From RYN-111 sp963760125 (lineage in GTDB: Bacteria; Actinomycetota; Actinomycetes; Mycobacteriales; SCTD01), in contig CAVXBV010000002.1 of NCBI GenBank assembly GCA_963760125.1, forward strand, positions 62,001 through 126,000: a stretch of 64,000 bases of DNA, written 5' to 3'. This document shows positions 25,811 through 34,164 of this stretch, piece after piece. The translations under genes were made by a program, and so were the position numbers. Each line of letters starts with the position of its first letter. The stretch's first letter is position 1. The notes beneath the pieces were generated by a model. The model worked only from the letters and a program-made list of their open reading frames with translations, made no database searches and had not been told where the DNA came from.

Positions 25811-27457
25811 ATGACTGACGGACCGCTGATCGTGCAGAGCGACAAGACGCTGCTGCTGGAGATCGACCACCCCCTCTCCGGGGAGTGCCGGCAGGCGATC
25901 GCGCCGTTCGCCGAGCTCGAACGCTCACCTGAGCACGTGCACACCTACCGGCTCACCCCCCTGGGCCTGTGGAACGCCCGCGCTGCCGGCCACGACGCCG
26001 AGCAGGTCGTCGACGCGCTGGTGCGGTTCAGCCGCTACCCCGTGCCGCACGCGCTGCTCGTCGACGTCGCGGACACGATGGACCGGTTCGGTCGGCTGCG
26101 CCTGGAGCAGGACCCGGTCCACGGCCTGGTGCTCCGCACGACCGATCGCGCGGTGCTCGAGGAGGTCGTGCGCTCCAAGAAGGTCTCCCCCATGCTCGGG
26201 ATGCGCCTCGACCCGGAGACGGTGATCGCGTTCCCGTCGGAGCGCGGGCGGCTCAAGCAAGCGCTGCTCAAGGTCGGGTGGCCGGCCGAGGACCTCGCGG
26301 GGTACGTCGACGGCGAGGCGCACCCGATCGAGCTGGTCCAGGACGGCTGGGACCTGCGCGACTACCAGCAGATGGCGGTCGACGGCTTCTGGCACGGCGG
26401 CTCCGGAGTCGTCGTCCTCCCCTGCGGTGCCGGCAAGACCCTGGTGGGTGCTGCCGCCATGGCCCGTGCCGGAGCGACGACGCTCATCCTCGTCACCAAC
26501 ACGGTGTCCGGACGCCAGTGGCGTGATGAGTTGCTCAAGCGGACGACGCTGACCGAGGAGGAGATCGGGGAGTACTCCGGGGAGAAGAAGGAGATCAAGC
26601 CGGTCACCATCGCGACGTACCAGATCATGACGACGCGCAGGAAGGGCGAGTACGTCCACCTCGACCTGTTCGGGGCCCGCGACTGGGGTCTGGTGGTGTA
26701 CGACGAGGTTCACCTGCTGCCCGCGCCGGTGTTCCGCATGACCGCCGATCTGCAGTCCCGTCGGCGGCTCGGTCTCACCGCCACCTTGGTGCGCGAGGAC
26801 GGGCAGGAGGGCGACGTCTTCTCCCTCATCGGCCCGAAGCGCTACGACGCGCCGTGGAAGGACATCGAGGCGCAGGGGTACATCGCGCCGGCCGACTGCA
26901 CCGAGGTGCGCGTCACGATGACCGACGCGGAACGGCTCACCTACGCGACGGCCGAGCCGGAGGAGCGGTACAAGATCGCCGCGACGGCGCACACCAAGGT
27001 CGCCGTGATCCGGCAGCTCGTGAAGCGTCACGAGGGCGATCAGGTGTTGGTGATCGGTGCCTACCTCGATCAGCTCGAGGAGCTCGGCGCGGCCCTGGAC
27101 ATGCCGATCATCCAAGGTTCGACCAAGAACGCCGAGCGCGAGCGGCTGTACGACTTGTTCCGCCGTCGCGAGATCCCGGGCCTGGTGGTGTCGAAGGTCG
27201 CGAACTTCTCGATCGACCTGCCCGAGGCGGCCATCGCGATCCAGGTGTCCGGGACCTTCGGGTCGCGGCAGGAGGAGGCTCAGCGCCTCGGTCGGGTGCT
27301 CCGGCCGAAGGCCGACGGTCGTGGCGCCCACTTCTACACGGTCATCTCCCGCGACACCGTCGACCAGGAGTACGCCGCCCACCGGCAGCGGTTCCTCGCG
27401 GAGCAGGGGTACCCGTACACGATCGTCGACGCCGACGACGTCCTCGCCGACGGCTGA
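25811..27457 (+). CDS. XPB-type DNA repair helicase
   Basis: 548 residues, the usual length of bacterial XPB. An N-terminal damage-recognition-like domain (about 1-185) precedes the superfamily 2 helicase core. Walker A is PCGAGKT (204-210), the DEVH box is at 298-301, followed by LGLTATLVRED. In the second RecA domain, SKVANFSIDLPEAAIAIQVSGTFGSRQEEAQRLGRVLRPK carries motifs V and VI with the arginine finger region. It unwinds DNA 3'-5' during repair. The ATG at 25811 has GGAG upstream; the in-frame TTG at 25799 is less likely. Followed four bases later by the phosphatase gene. Confidence 0.93.
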   Translation: MTDGPLIVQSDKTLLLEIDHPLSGECRQAIAPFAELERSPEHVHTYRLTPLGLWNARAAGHDAEQVVDALVRFSRYPVPHALLVDVADTMDRFGRLRLEQDPVHGLVLRTTDRAVLEEVVRSKKVSPMLGMRLDPETVIAFPSERGRLKQALLKVGWPAEDLAGYVDGEAHPIELVQDGWDLRDYQQMAVDGFWHGGSGVVVLPCGAGKTLVGAAAMARAGATTLILVTNTVSGRQWRDELLKRTTLTEEEIGEYSGEKKEIKPVTIATYQIMTTRRKGEYVHLDLFGARDWGLVVYDEVHLLPAPVFRMTADLQSRRRLGLTATLVREDGQEGDVFSLIGPKRYDAPWKDIEAQGYIAPADCTEVRVTMTDAERLTYATAEPEERYKIAATAHTKVAVIRQLVKRHEGDQVLVIGAYLDQLEELGAALDMPIIQGSTKNAERERLYDLFRRREIPGLVVSKVANFSIDLPEAAIAIQVSGTFGSRQEEAQRLGRVLRPKADGRGAHFYTVISRDTVDQEYAAHRQRFLAEQGYPYTIVDADDVLADG

Positions 27458-27461
27458 ACCG

Positions 27462-28250
27462 GTGGACCTCGGCGCCGTCGTCTCCCTTGTGCAGGAGGTG
27501 GCCGAGCAGGTGCACCGGCCACTGTTCTGCACCGGTGTGCTCAGGGAGGAGAAGTCCCCCGGCGAGCTGGTGAGCCGGGTCGACAGGGAGGCAGAGAGGC
27601 TGCTCACCGCGGGGCTGCTCGCGCTGACGCCCGGCGCAGTCGTCGTCGGCGAGGAGGCCGTCGCGGCCGACCCGTCGCTCACCCGGGCGCTGAGCGGATC
27701 GGCACCGGCGTGGCTGGTGGACCCGCTCGACGGCACGTCCGCCTACCTCGACGGCTCCCCGGACCACGCCGTCATGGTGGCCCTGGTCGACCGAGGGGAG
27801 CCGGTGGCCGCTGTGATCCACCTGCCAGAACACGGTCGGACCTACGCCGCGGAGCGCGGATCGGGCAGCTGGCGCGACGGTGTCCGCCTCACTGGACCAC
27901 GCGGGGAGGGGCCGCCGCGCGGAGCCGTGATGCGGCGCTTCCTGGACGACCCCACCAGGGATGCCATCGATCGGAATGCCTGGCACTTCGGCGATCTCAC
28001 GCCGCACTCCACCTGCGCCGGCGTGGAGTACGCCCGGCTGCTCGACGACGAGGCCGACTTCCTGCTCTTCTGGCGCACGCTGCCGTGGGACCACGCACCC
28101 GGCGCGCTCCTGCTCGCCGAGTCCGGTGGTGCGGCGGTCCGAACGGACCTGTCGCCGTACCGGCCGGACGACGACCGCCTGGGTCTGCTCGCCGTGGGCG
28201 CCTCGCCCCTCGCCCACCGCGTCGTGCAGGACCTGGGACTCCTGGCCTGA
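27462..28250 (+). CDS. Inositol monophosphatase-family protein
   Basis: 262 residues. The metal-binding motif appears as WLVDPLDGTSAYLDG near residue 86, preceded by GEEAV (the conserved Glu) and followed by LPWDHAPGALLLAESGG near 215, which supplies the third metal-binding Asp. The family removes phosphate from myo-inositol phosphate, fructose-1,6-bisphosphate, PAP or histidinol phosphate; which one cannot be decided here. The GTG at 27462 lies four bases after the XPB stop. The final catalytic motifs are intact. Confidence 0.85.
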   Translation: MDLGAVVSLVQEVAEQVHRPLFCTGVLREEKSPGELVSRVDREAERLLTAGLLALTPGAVVVGEEAVAADPSLTRALSGSAPAWLVDPLDGTSAYLDGSPDHAVMVALVDRGEPVAAVIHLPEHGRTYAAERGSGSWRDGVRLTGPRGEGPPRGAVMRRFLDDPTRDAIDRNAWHFGDLTPHSTCAGVEYARLLDDEADFLLFWRTLPWDHAPGALLLAESGGAAVRTDLSPYRPDDDRLGLLAVGASPLAHRVVQDLGLLA

Positions 28251-28282
28251 CACAGGCCTCGATGTCCCGAGTCAGCCCTCCG

Positions 28283-28288
28283 TAGAGT
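28283..28288 (+). promoter_or_regulatory. -10 hexamer TAGAGT of a leaderless sugar-kinase gene
   Basis: TAGAGT is followed by six bases and the ATG at 28295. This argues for 28295 rather than the in-frame GTG one codon earlier. Confidence 0.5.
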
Positions 28289-28294
28289 CGCGTG

Positions 28295-29236
28295 ATGACC
28301 GTGACCGTCGTCGGCGAGGCGATCGTTGACCTCGTGCCCGGTGAGAGCGCCGGCGCGTTCGTCGCGTACCCGGGCGGCTCGCCGTACAACGTGGCGGTCG
28401 GGCTCGCGCGGCTGGGCTGTCCGACCGCGTTGCTGGCACGGCTGTCCGACACCGCCTTTGGACGCATCTTGCATGCGCATGCAGCCGCCGAAGGCGTGGA
28501 CCTGACGTGCGCACCGCTGTCCGCGGAGCCCACGACCCTCGCCGTGGTGAGCGTCGACGAGCAGGGCCGCGCCGACTACGACTTCTACGTCACCGGTACG
28601 TCGGACTGGCACTGGTCGCAGGCCGAGCTGGTGCTCCCGCCCGGGACGCAGGTGCTGCACCTGGGGTCGCTCGCGTCGTGGACCCCTCCGGGGGACGCGC
28701 TGATCCACGACCTGGCCGCGCGAGCCAGGGCTGAGGAGGTGCTGGTGAGCTACGACCCGAACCTCCGTCCGCGGCTGCAAGGTGACCGCGCCATCGCGAT
28801 CGGTGCCGTGGAGCGGAGCGTGGCGGTAGCCCACGTCGTGAAGGCCAGCGCAGACGACCTCGCGTGGCTGCACCCCGGGCAGGCACCTGCTCACATCGCA
28901 GGACGGTGGCTCGACCTGGGTGCTGAGCTGGTCGTGGTGACGGATGGCCCTGAGGGCGCGATCGCCTACCGTTCAGCGCATTCTCCCCTGCCGTGTGCGG
29001 CAAGGGAGACCACGGTCGTGGACACCGTCGGCGCCGGGGACGCCTTCACCGCGGGACTGCTGGACGCGCTCGTACGTCGCGACCTGCACCGCCCGGGCCG
29101 GTTGGGCGCCGACCTCGCGCCTGTTCTCGAGGACGCCGTCCTCGTGTCGTCGCTGACCTGCGAGCGCCCCGGCGCCGACCCTCCCCGCCGTACGACTGAG
29201 CGGTCCGCGGACGGGCTCATGGAGCGGGACCTGTGA
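28295..29236 (+). CDS. PfkB-family carbohydrate kinase (fructokinase-like)
   Basis: 313 residues. The N-terminus VVGEAIVDLVPGE..FVAYPGGSPYNVAVGLARLG is the sugar-binding signature, and VDTVGAGDAFTAGLLDAL is the ATP-binding signature with the catalytic Asp. SYDPNLRP in the middle fits fructokinases. It should phosphorylate a sugar or nucleoside at the expense of ATP; fructose is the best guess from the PGGSPYNVA and DPNLRP motifs. The end overlaps the next gene by four bases. Confidence 0.87.
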   Translation: MTVTVVGEAIVDLVPGESAGAFVAYPGGSPYNVAVGLARLGCPTALLARLSDTAFGRILHAHAAAEGVDLTCAPLSAEPTTLAVVSVDEQGRADYDFYVTGTSDWHWSQAELVLPPGTQVLHLGSLASWTPPGDALIHDLAARARAEEVLVSYDPNLRPRLQGDRAIAIGAVERSVAVAHVVKASADDLAWLHPGQAPAHIAGRWLDLGAELVVVTDGPEGAIAYRSAHSPLPCAARETTVVDTVGAGDAFTAGLLDALVRRDLHRPGRLGADLAPVLEDAVLVSSLTCERPGADPPRRTTERSADGLMERDL

Positions 29237-29562
29237 GCGGCGAGCAGCTGAGCACGGAGCAGGCGCTCGCCGAGGCTGCCGTCGCCGTCGGGCGGGACCT
29301 CGAGGGTCGGCACGCGGACGTCGTCCACGCCGCTCTCGCCGAGCGCCGCTGGTGGGTCGAGCAGTGGCCGGAGGGCGCATCGTTCTTGACCTGCCTGGTC
29401 GCGCAGGACGTGCAGGAGGCCGTCAACGCGACGGACCCGACCTGGCCGCTGTGCCCCGAGCACACCGACCACCGACTGGTCGTCGAGCCGGACCTGGGCA
29501 CCGACCCGTTCTGGGTCTGCGAGCGGTCGGGTCTCCCAGTGGCCCCGGTCGGCGGGCTCTAG
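29233..29562 (+). CDS. Hypothetical protein with a small Cys/His site
   Basis: 109 residues from a GTG overlapping the kinase stop (GTGA). An N-terminal helical part (STEQALAEAAVAVGRDLEG) is followed by WPLCPEHTDHRLVVEPDLGTDPFWVCERSGLPVAPVG. The CPEHTDH and WVCERSG pieces resemble half of a zinc ribbon, with two Cys and two His. Not recognised as a named family, but the coupling to the kinase gene and GC3-rich codons support it as real. No function can be assigned. Confidence 0.65.
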   Translation: MSGEQLSTEQALAEAAVAVGRDLEGRHADVVHAALAERRWWVEQWPEGASFLTCLVAQDVQEAVNATDPTWPLCPEHTDHRLVVEPDLGTDPFWVCERSGLPVAPVGGL

Positions 29563-29768
29563 GTCCGGTCAACCTGCAGCGCACCGCTCGGGCAGGCCTC
29601 CACCTGCGCCACCACCTCGTCGGCCGACGCCTGGCCGGGCTGGATCCAGGGTCGCGCGCTGGTGTCGAACACCCGCGGCAGGCCCTGCACGCACAGGCCC
29701 GCGTGCTGGCAGACCTCGCCGTCGAACGTGACCGTCACACCGGCTGCGGTGTAGGACTTCTCCGTCAT
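29559..29768 (-). CDS. YjdI-like divergent 4Fe-4S protein
   Basis: 69 residues, MTEKSYTAAGVTVTFDGEVC..., with the divergent mono-cluster pattern CQHAGLC (from about residue 20) and CPSGAL near the end, as in the Fer4_19 family (E. coli YjdI). It probably carries one 4Fe-4S cluster; the electron partner is unknown. Its ATG overlaps the stop of the acetyltransferase gene by four bases, the same gene pair as yjdI-yjdJ in E. coli. The end overlaps the convergent gene by four bases. Confidence 0.8.
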   Translation of the reverse strand: MTEKSYTAAGVTVTFDGEVCQHAGLCVQGLPRVFDTSARPWIQPGQASADEVVAQVEACPSGALQVDRT

Positions 29769-30040
29769 GTCGTGACCAGCTCCTGGTAGTCGGGGTGGCG
29801 CTCGATCCAGCTCTTGATGAACGGGCACAGCGGAACGACCTGCAGACCCTTCGCACGGACGTCGTCGAGGGCCTGGCGCGCCAGTTCCGACCCGACGCCC
29901 TGCCCCTCGAAGGCGGGGTCGACCTCGGTGTGGGTGAAGACGACCCGGCTCGCCCGCAACCGGTAGTCGGCTCGCCCGGCAGGCACCCCGTCCACGACGA
30001 CGTCGTACGACGTACCGGTGTCCGTCACCACCGCCGCCAT
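29765..30040 (-). CDS. YjdJ-like GNAT N-acetyltransferase
   Basis: 91 residues from ATG 30040. VVFTHTEVDPAFEGQGVGSELARQALDDVRAKGLQVVPLCPFIKSWIERHPDY shows the acetyl-CoA loop QGVGSEL and the C-terminal CPFIKSWIERHPDY block of the small GNAT_2 (YjdJ-like) type. The substrate is unknown. Immediately upstream of the YjdI-like gene and divergent from the double CDGSH gene, so all three may belong to one Fe-S related function. Confidence 0.82.
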   Translation of the reverse strand: MAAVVTDTGTSYDVVVDGVPAGRADYRLRASRVVFTHTEVDPAFEGQGVGSELARQALDDVRAKGLQVVPLCPFIKSWIERHPDYQELVTT

Positions 30041-30108
30041 CGCGCTCCTCGAGGTGTCCGCCGCGCCCCTGGGGGAAGGTCGCCCCTGCACGCTAACCGA
30101 GGAGCCGC

Positions 30109-30768
30109 ATGAAGATCACCGTGACCCCGCAGGGCCCGTACGTCGTCAGCGACCTTCCGGTCCGGCGTGCTCGTCAGCGCACTACCGCGGAGGACGAGCC
30201 GCTGGCCTGGGAGCAGGACATCCCCCTCGAGACCGAGCAGACCGTGGCGCTGTGCCGCTGCGGGGGCAGCGCGAACAAGCCCTTCTGCGACGGCACCCAC
30301 CAGACTCGCGAGTGGGACGGCACCGAGCTCGCCCCCACGGACTCCTACGACGACCGCGCGAAGGTGCTCGGCGGTCGAACCGTCGAGGTCCGCGACGACC
30401 GGAGCATCTGCGAGGGCGCGGGGTTCTGCGGCACCCGACTCACCAACCTCTGGAAGATCCTGGAGGGCGACCGGGCGCCCGACACCGCCACGATGCAGCA
30501 GATCACCGCGATGGTGGACAAGTGCCCATCTGGCGCCCTGACCTACCGGGTGCCCGGAACGGACCGTGACCTGAACACACAGCCCCAGCCGTCCGTCAAC
30601 GTCGTCGACGACGGACCGCTCTGGGTCACCGGGTCGGTGCCCGTGGAGCGCTCGGACGGCCAGCCCTTCGAGGCCCGCCAGCGCATGACCCTGTGCCGCT
30701 GCGGCGCGTCCGCGACCAAGCCGCTGTGCGACGGCAGCCACAGCAAGATCGGCTTTGCCGACTCCTGA
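30109..30768 (+). CDS. Iron-sulfur protein with two CDGSH domains around a Fer4_19 domain
   Basis: 219 residues. CDGSH-type 2Fe-2S site 1 is CRCGGSANKPFCDGTH (about residues 46-61) and site 2 is CRCGASATKPLCDGSH (about 195-210). Both have the three-Cys-one-His ligand set. Between them lies a divergent 4Fe-4S module, CEGAGFC ... CPSGAL, homologous in pattern to the small neighbour at 29559-29768. So one chain may hold three clusters, suited to electron or cluster transfer. GAGGAG precedes the ATG. Divergent from the GNAT gene. Confidence 0.85.
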   Translation: MKITVTPQGPYVVSDLPVRRARQRTTAEDEPLAWEQDIPLETEQTVALCRCGGSANKPFCDGTHQTREWDGTELAPTDSYDDRAKVLGGRTVEVRDDRSICEGAGFCGTRLTNLWKILEGDRAPDTATMQQITAMVDKCPSGALTYRVPGTDRDLNTQPQPSVNVVDDGPLWVTGSVPVERSDGQPFEARQRMTLCRCGASATKPLCDGSHSKIGFADS

Positions 30769-30946
30769 GGGAGTCTTGGCTCAGTGACAAAGTGGAGCGC
30801 CCAGGTTCGGAAGCAGCGCGGGTGTCGGCGTGGTCCAGGACGGCGAGGGCGGCCAGGCCAACTCGTCTGACCTGTCCGAGGACGAGGACACGCGCACCCG
30901 CAGCTCCGTCGGTCGCGTTGCGAGGGACAGTGCTGGAGGGGAACAC

Positions 30947-31459
30947 TCAGGCGCAGCCGATGCGGCAGGCGTCGTCGTCCCGTACGACCTTCCACTGCCC
31001 GTCGTCGCGCACCATGGACACGGTCACGGAGAGCGGCACGGCCTGCCTGGTCACGACCAGGTCCACGCTGGCGCGGTCACCCGTCTGCGTCACGCGCCCT
31101 CGGGTGAGCCCGATCGTGAGGCTCTGCGCCCTGGCCTGCGCTGTCGCGGCCCGCAGGTCCTGGCACAGCTCCACCGGCGTACGCCGGTCCTCCAGCCCGT
31201 CCTGCGGGAGGCTGAAGCTGAGGTAGTCCTCGCAGTCCCCGAAGACCGCTGCCTGGGTCCACGCCAGCGCCGCACCGCCCGGTGTCTGCAGCCGGCGCAG
31301 GTCCACCGCTGCGGTGAGGCCAGTACCGATGATGAGCACGTTCACCAGTCCGAGCAGCAGCCAGGGCTGTCGGCGCATCTTGACCCGCCGACGCGCCTCG
31401 GCGAGGGCCTCCGCCTCGCGGTAGCGCCACTCGATCTCGCTCCGGTCCGGCGCGGTCAT
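30947..31459 (-). CDS. Hypothetical single-pass membrane protein
   Basis: 170 residues. A charged helical N-terminus (EIEWRYREAEALAEARRRVKMRR) precedes one membrane segment (about residues 31-52). The exported part contains two or three cysteines (GDCEDYLSF, ELCQDLRAA, DDACRIGCA) and VSMVRDDGQWKVVRDD, the style of an NTF2-like or DUF4878-type domain. No named family recognised. Its ATG overlaps the ltrA stop by four bases, so it is co-transcribed with ltrA. Confidence 0.65.
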   Translation of the reverse strand: MTAPDRSEIEWRYREAEALAEARRRVKMRRQPWLLLGLVNVLIIGTGLTAAVDLRRLQTPGGAALAWTQAAVFGDCEDYLSFSLPQDGLEDRRTPVELCQDLRAATAQARAQSLTIGLTRGRVTQTGDRASVDLVVTRQAVPLSVTVSMVRDDGQWKVVRDDDACRIGCA

Positions 31460-32703
31460 GACGATCCGCCGTGCGTTGCGGGGTCAGCGTGCCGGATCGC
31501 GTCCCGACCGACGGAGTAGCGCCAGGCCTCGAAGGCGACGAGCACGGCGAGGACGGCGGCGACGAGCCCGAGCGCCACGATCGCGGGCACGTGCGCGGCG
31601 AGAGGGAGCAGCACCGCCAGGGTGACGACGGCCGAGGCACGCGTACGGGACAGCGACCCGATGTTGCGCAGGCGGAAGCCGATGTGTCCGAGCAGGTAGA
31701 GGATCGCTCCGCCGAACAGGGCGTACAGCGGCAGGCCGTGCAGGGCCTCGGTGAGCTCGTGGTGATCGGTGTCCGCGACGTACGTCACGACCTTCTTCAT
31801 GCCCAGGGCGAGGAAGACGATCCCGGCCACCATGGGGAAGTGCAGGTAGGTGTAGGAGTCGCGCGCCAGTCGTGGGCGCTCGTCCGCGGGCAGGTCGGCG
31901 AGGACCCGCTCGGCGACGAGCGCCACCACGTCGAAGTACAGCCACCACAGGCACACCGAGACCACGAGGCCCAGGAGGGCGGCAAGCAGCACCGCACTGG
32001 TCAGGGGCGTGTCACCGACCCCGAGTCCGATGGCGACGATGGACTCGCCGATCGCGACGATGATGATCAGCCCATGCCGCTCCGCGAAGTGGGCCGGGCT
32101 GGGCAGCCGCCACCCGTCTGAGCCGCCGGCGTAGATGCCGACGTAGTCGATGACGAGGGCGGCCAGCCACCACGGCGCCGGGTGCGGGCTCAGCGCGCCG
32201 GCGATGAGCAGCACGCTGGCCAGCGAGACCGGCAGGAACATCAAGAACAGCTGGTGTTGCAGGCCTCGGTCCCCTGCTGCGGCGACGCGGTAGACGAGCA
32301 GGTGCGCGAACCTGACCGCGACGTACGCCACAGCAAGGACCAGCGGAGCGGACAGACCAGACGAGGCGTCGTCGAAGGCCTCCGGAATGGCCAGCGCGAC
32401 GACGAACATCGCCATCAGCGCCCCCACGAGGGACAGCCGTAGCAGTCCCTCGTCGGCCTTGGCGGTGTTGCCGAGCCAGGCGAAGGCGGCCCACGCCAGC
32501 CAGAGCTGGCCCAGCAGGACCGTTCCGCGCCCGGCCCCCCGCCAGGAGAGGTCATCGGCCATCAGCTGGGTCACCTGGGTGATGGCGAAGACGAAGGCGA
32601 GGTCGAAGAACAGCTCGAGGGTCGTGACCTTGTGGTCCTCGTCCGTGCCGTGGACGTGGCGGATCGCGGACCGCACCGAGGGTCGCGCCGAGGAGGTGGC
32701 CAT
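31456..32703 (-). CDS. ltrA: Low temperature requirement protein A (LtrA)
   Basis: 415 residues, polytopic (about 11-12 segments). HGTDEDHKVTTLELFFDLAFVFAITQVTQLM at the N-terminus and AERHGLIIIVAIGESIVAIGLGV in the middle are the signature blocks of LtrA, named from a Listeria gene needed for growth in the cold; its molecular activity is unknown. On the reverse strand CAGGAT ends six bases before the ATG, so the mRNA may be leaderless. The last codons overlap the next gene. Confidence 0.88.
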   Translation of the reverse strand: MATSSARPSVRSAIRHVHGTDEDHKVTTLELFFDLAFVFAITQVTQLMADDLSWRGAGRGTVLLGQLWLAWAAFAWLGNTAKADEGLLRLSLVGALMAMFVVALAIPEAFDDASSGLSAPLVLAVAYVAVRFAHLLVYRVAAAGDRGLQHQLFLMFLPVSLASVLLIAGALSPHPAPWWLAALVIDYVGIYAGGSDGWRLPSPAHFAERHGLIIIVAIGESIVAIGLGVGDTPLTSAVLLAALLGLVVSVCLWWLYFDVVALVAERVLADLPADERPRLARDSYTYLHFPMVAGIVFLALGMKKVVTYVADTDHHELTEALHGLPLYALFGGAILYLLGHIGFRLRNIGSLSRTRASAVVTLAVLLPLAAHVPAIVALGLVAAVLAVLVAFEAWRYSVGRDAIRHADPATHGGSS

Positions 32704-32727
32704 GCGACCATCCTGCCCGACGGTAGG

Positions 32728-33297
32728 TCAGGCGAGGTCGGCCAGGAACGCCTCCACGCGGGACCAGATCAGCGCCGCCGCCGCGGGATCGTGCTGGTCG
32801 ACCAGGTCGGCGTCGTCGAGCAGGTGCTGTGCGCCGGTGTAGGTGTGGACGGTCACGGGCGCGACCCTGCCCACGTGCTCGAAGACCCCCTTCTCCCAGC
32901 CGGGGTCCACCCAGGGGTCGGCCGCAGCGTGCTGCACCAGCACGGGGACGCCCGCCGGCCAGGGCTCTTCCGGGACCTCCGGGCCGTAGAGGAGCACCGC
33001 CCCGCGGGCCCCTGGGCGCTCCTGCGCGAGGGTGGCGGCGATCCCCGCTCCCATGGACATGCCCATCAGCACGAGGTCACCAGGGATCTCCGCCACGGCG
33101 ACCTGCGCGTGGCGCAGCAGCTGCGACCAGCCGATTGCCTTCATGTGGGCGACACCTTCGTCGAGATCGTCGAAGACCGCACCCTCGTAGAGGTCAGGGA
33201 CGTGCACCGTGTGCCCGCCAGCCCGCAGCCGGTCTGCGGCCCGGTGGACGGCCGGCCGGCAGCCGGCGGCGGAGTGGATCAGGACGACGTCAGCCAT
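32728..33297 (-). CDS. Dienelactone hydrolase-like alpha/beta hydrolase
   Basis: 189 residues. MADVVLIHSAAGCRPAVHRAADRL opens the fold, GMSMGAGIA carries the Ser nucleophile (G-x-S-x-G; classical dienelactone hydrolase has Cys here), and HAAADPWVDP and TYTGAQHLL supply the Asp and His regions. The substrate is unknown. AAGGAGCC lies upstream of the ATG at 33297, which overlaps the preceding small gene by eight bases. Confidence 0.83.
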   Translation of the reverse strand: MADVVLIHSAAGCRPAVHRAADRLRAGGHTVHVPDLYEGAVFDDLDEGVAHMKAIGWSQLLRHAQVAVAEIPGDLVLMGMSMGAGIAATLAQERPGARGAVLLYGPEVPEEPWPAGVPVLVQHAAADPWVDPGWEKGVFEHVGRVAPVTVHTYTGAQHLLDDADLVDQHDPAAAALIWSRVEAFLADLA

Positions 33298-33445
33298 CGG
33301 CAGGCTCCTTGGCTCGGGACCGCAAGCGGTCGCGGACTTGCTCGGGGGTGTATGCCCGACGTTCGCGCTCCTGACGCGCGACGACGGCGCCCGTCGCCGC
33401 GACACCGACGACACCGGCCAGGCCCAGCCACTTCCATGCGCGCAT
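33290..33445 (-). CDS. Small membrane-anchored protein
   Basis: 51 residues, MRAWKWLGLAGVVGVAATGA, with one hydrophobic helix followed by RQERERRAYTPEQVRDRLRSR, a charged tail. No family recognised. The start is supported by TATGGT ending seven bases upstream on the reverse strand, a leaderless arrangement, and by overlap with the hydrolase start. Confidence 0.6.
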   Translation of the reverse strand: MRAWKWLGLAGVVGVAATGAVVARQERERRAYTPEQVRDRLRSRAKEPADG

Positions 33446-33452
33446 GTGGGGG

Positions 33453-33458
33453 ACCATA
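33453..33458. promoter_or_regulatory. Shared -10 region of two divergent leaderless genes
   Basis: Read on the reverse strand it is TATGGT, seven bases before the ATG of the 51-residue protein. On the forward strand GACCAT (33452-33457) lies six bases before the GTG at 33464. Two promoters seem to share the same few bases back to back. Confidence 0.4.
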
Positions 33459-33463
33459 GCCAG

Positions 33464-34084
33464 GTGGTACCCCTCGAGGAAGCAGTGGCGCTGACGCGCA
33501 CCGGTGACGTGTGGCTGTTCCGGGGCCGTTCTCCTGCCGACCGGATGATCCGCACCCTGACCAACGCTCCGGTCAACCACGTCGGCATGGCCGTGGTGCT
33601 CGACGACCTCCCGCCGCTGATGTGGCACGCCGAGCTGGGACAGTCGCTGCCCGACCTCTGGGCCGGCAAGCACCATCGCGGGGTCCAGCTGCACGACCTG
33701 CGGGACGCCGTCGCGACCTGGACGCACCGGTACGGCCAGCAGCCCTACCTGCGCCAGCTCTTCGGCGAGGTCACACCGGCCATGGAAGACGCCGTGCTCA
33801 CCACGATCGCCCGGCTCGACGGCACGCCCTTCCCGTCCACGGCTCAGCTCGCCGGCGGGTGGTTCAAGGCCCGCCTTCCCGGCGTACGGGCAGACACGCC
33901 TGCCGACACGGCGTTCTGCGCCGACGTGCTGGCCCGGACCTACCAGGCCATGGGCCTGTTGGAGGGCGGGCGGCCGTCGGCCTTCTACGACCCCGGCAGC
34001 TTCTGGAGCGGCGACGGGCTGCCGCTGGCGCAAGGATTCGCCCTCGGTGACGAGGTCCTCGTGGAGGTGCCCGAACTGGTCTGA
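33464..34084 (+). CDS. YiiX-like permuted papain-fold enzyme
   Basis: 206 residues. TRTGDVWLFRGRSPADRMIRTLTNAPVNHVGMAVVLDD near the start carries the His (NHVG), and DTAFCADVLARTYQAMGLL near residue 150 carries the Cys, in the reversed His-then-Cys order of the YiiX/permuted NlpC-P60 family. Members hydrolyse amide or thioester bonds of lipids or peptides; this one has no signal peptide, so it probably works inside the cell. The GTG at 33464 was chosen from the back-to-back promoter. Its stop overlaps an ATG of the following broken gene. Confidence 0.75.
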   Translation: MVPLEEAVALTRTGDVWLFRGRSPADRMIRTLTNAPVNHVGMAVVLDDLPPLMWHAELGQSLPDLWAGKHHRGVQLHDLRDAVATWTHRYGQQPYLRQLFGEVTPAMEDAVLTTIARLDGTPFPSTAQLAGGWFKARLPGVRADTPADTAFCADVLARTYQAMGLLEGGRPSAFYDPGSFWSGDGLPLAQGFALGDEVLVEVPELV

Positions 34085-34164
34085 TGACGCAGCGACCAGC
34101 CCCCAAATCTGGTCAAAGTGCGTCAGACTGCGGCCGTCAGGCGCCGCTCCTTCAGGGGGATGTC

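Noticed and set aside
34084..34164. Using the ATG at 34084 as start of the broken MFS fusion
   Set aside because: The extra 27 residues look non-coding and the TTG at 34165 has a better ribosome site; kept only as an alternative.
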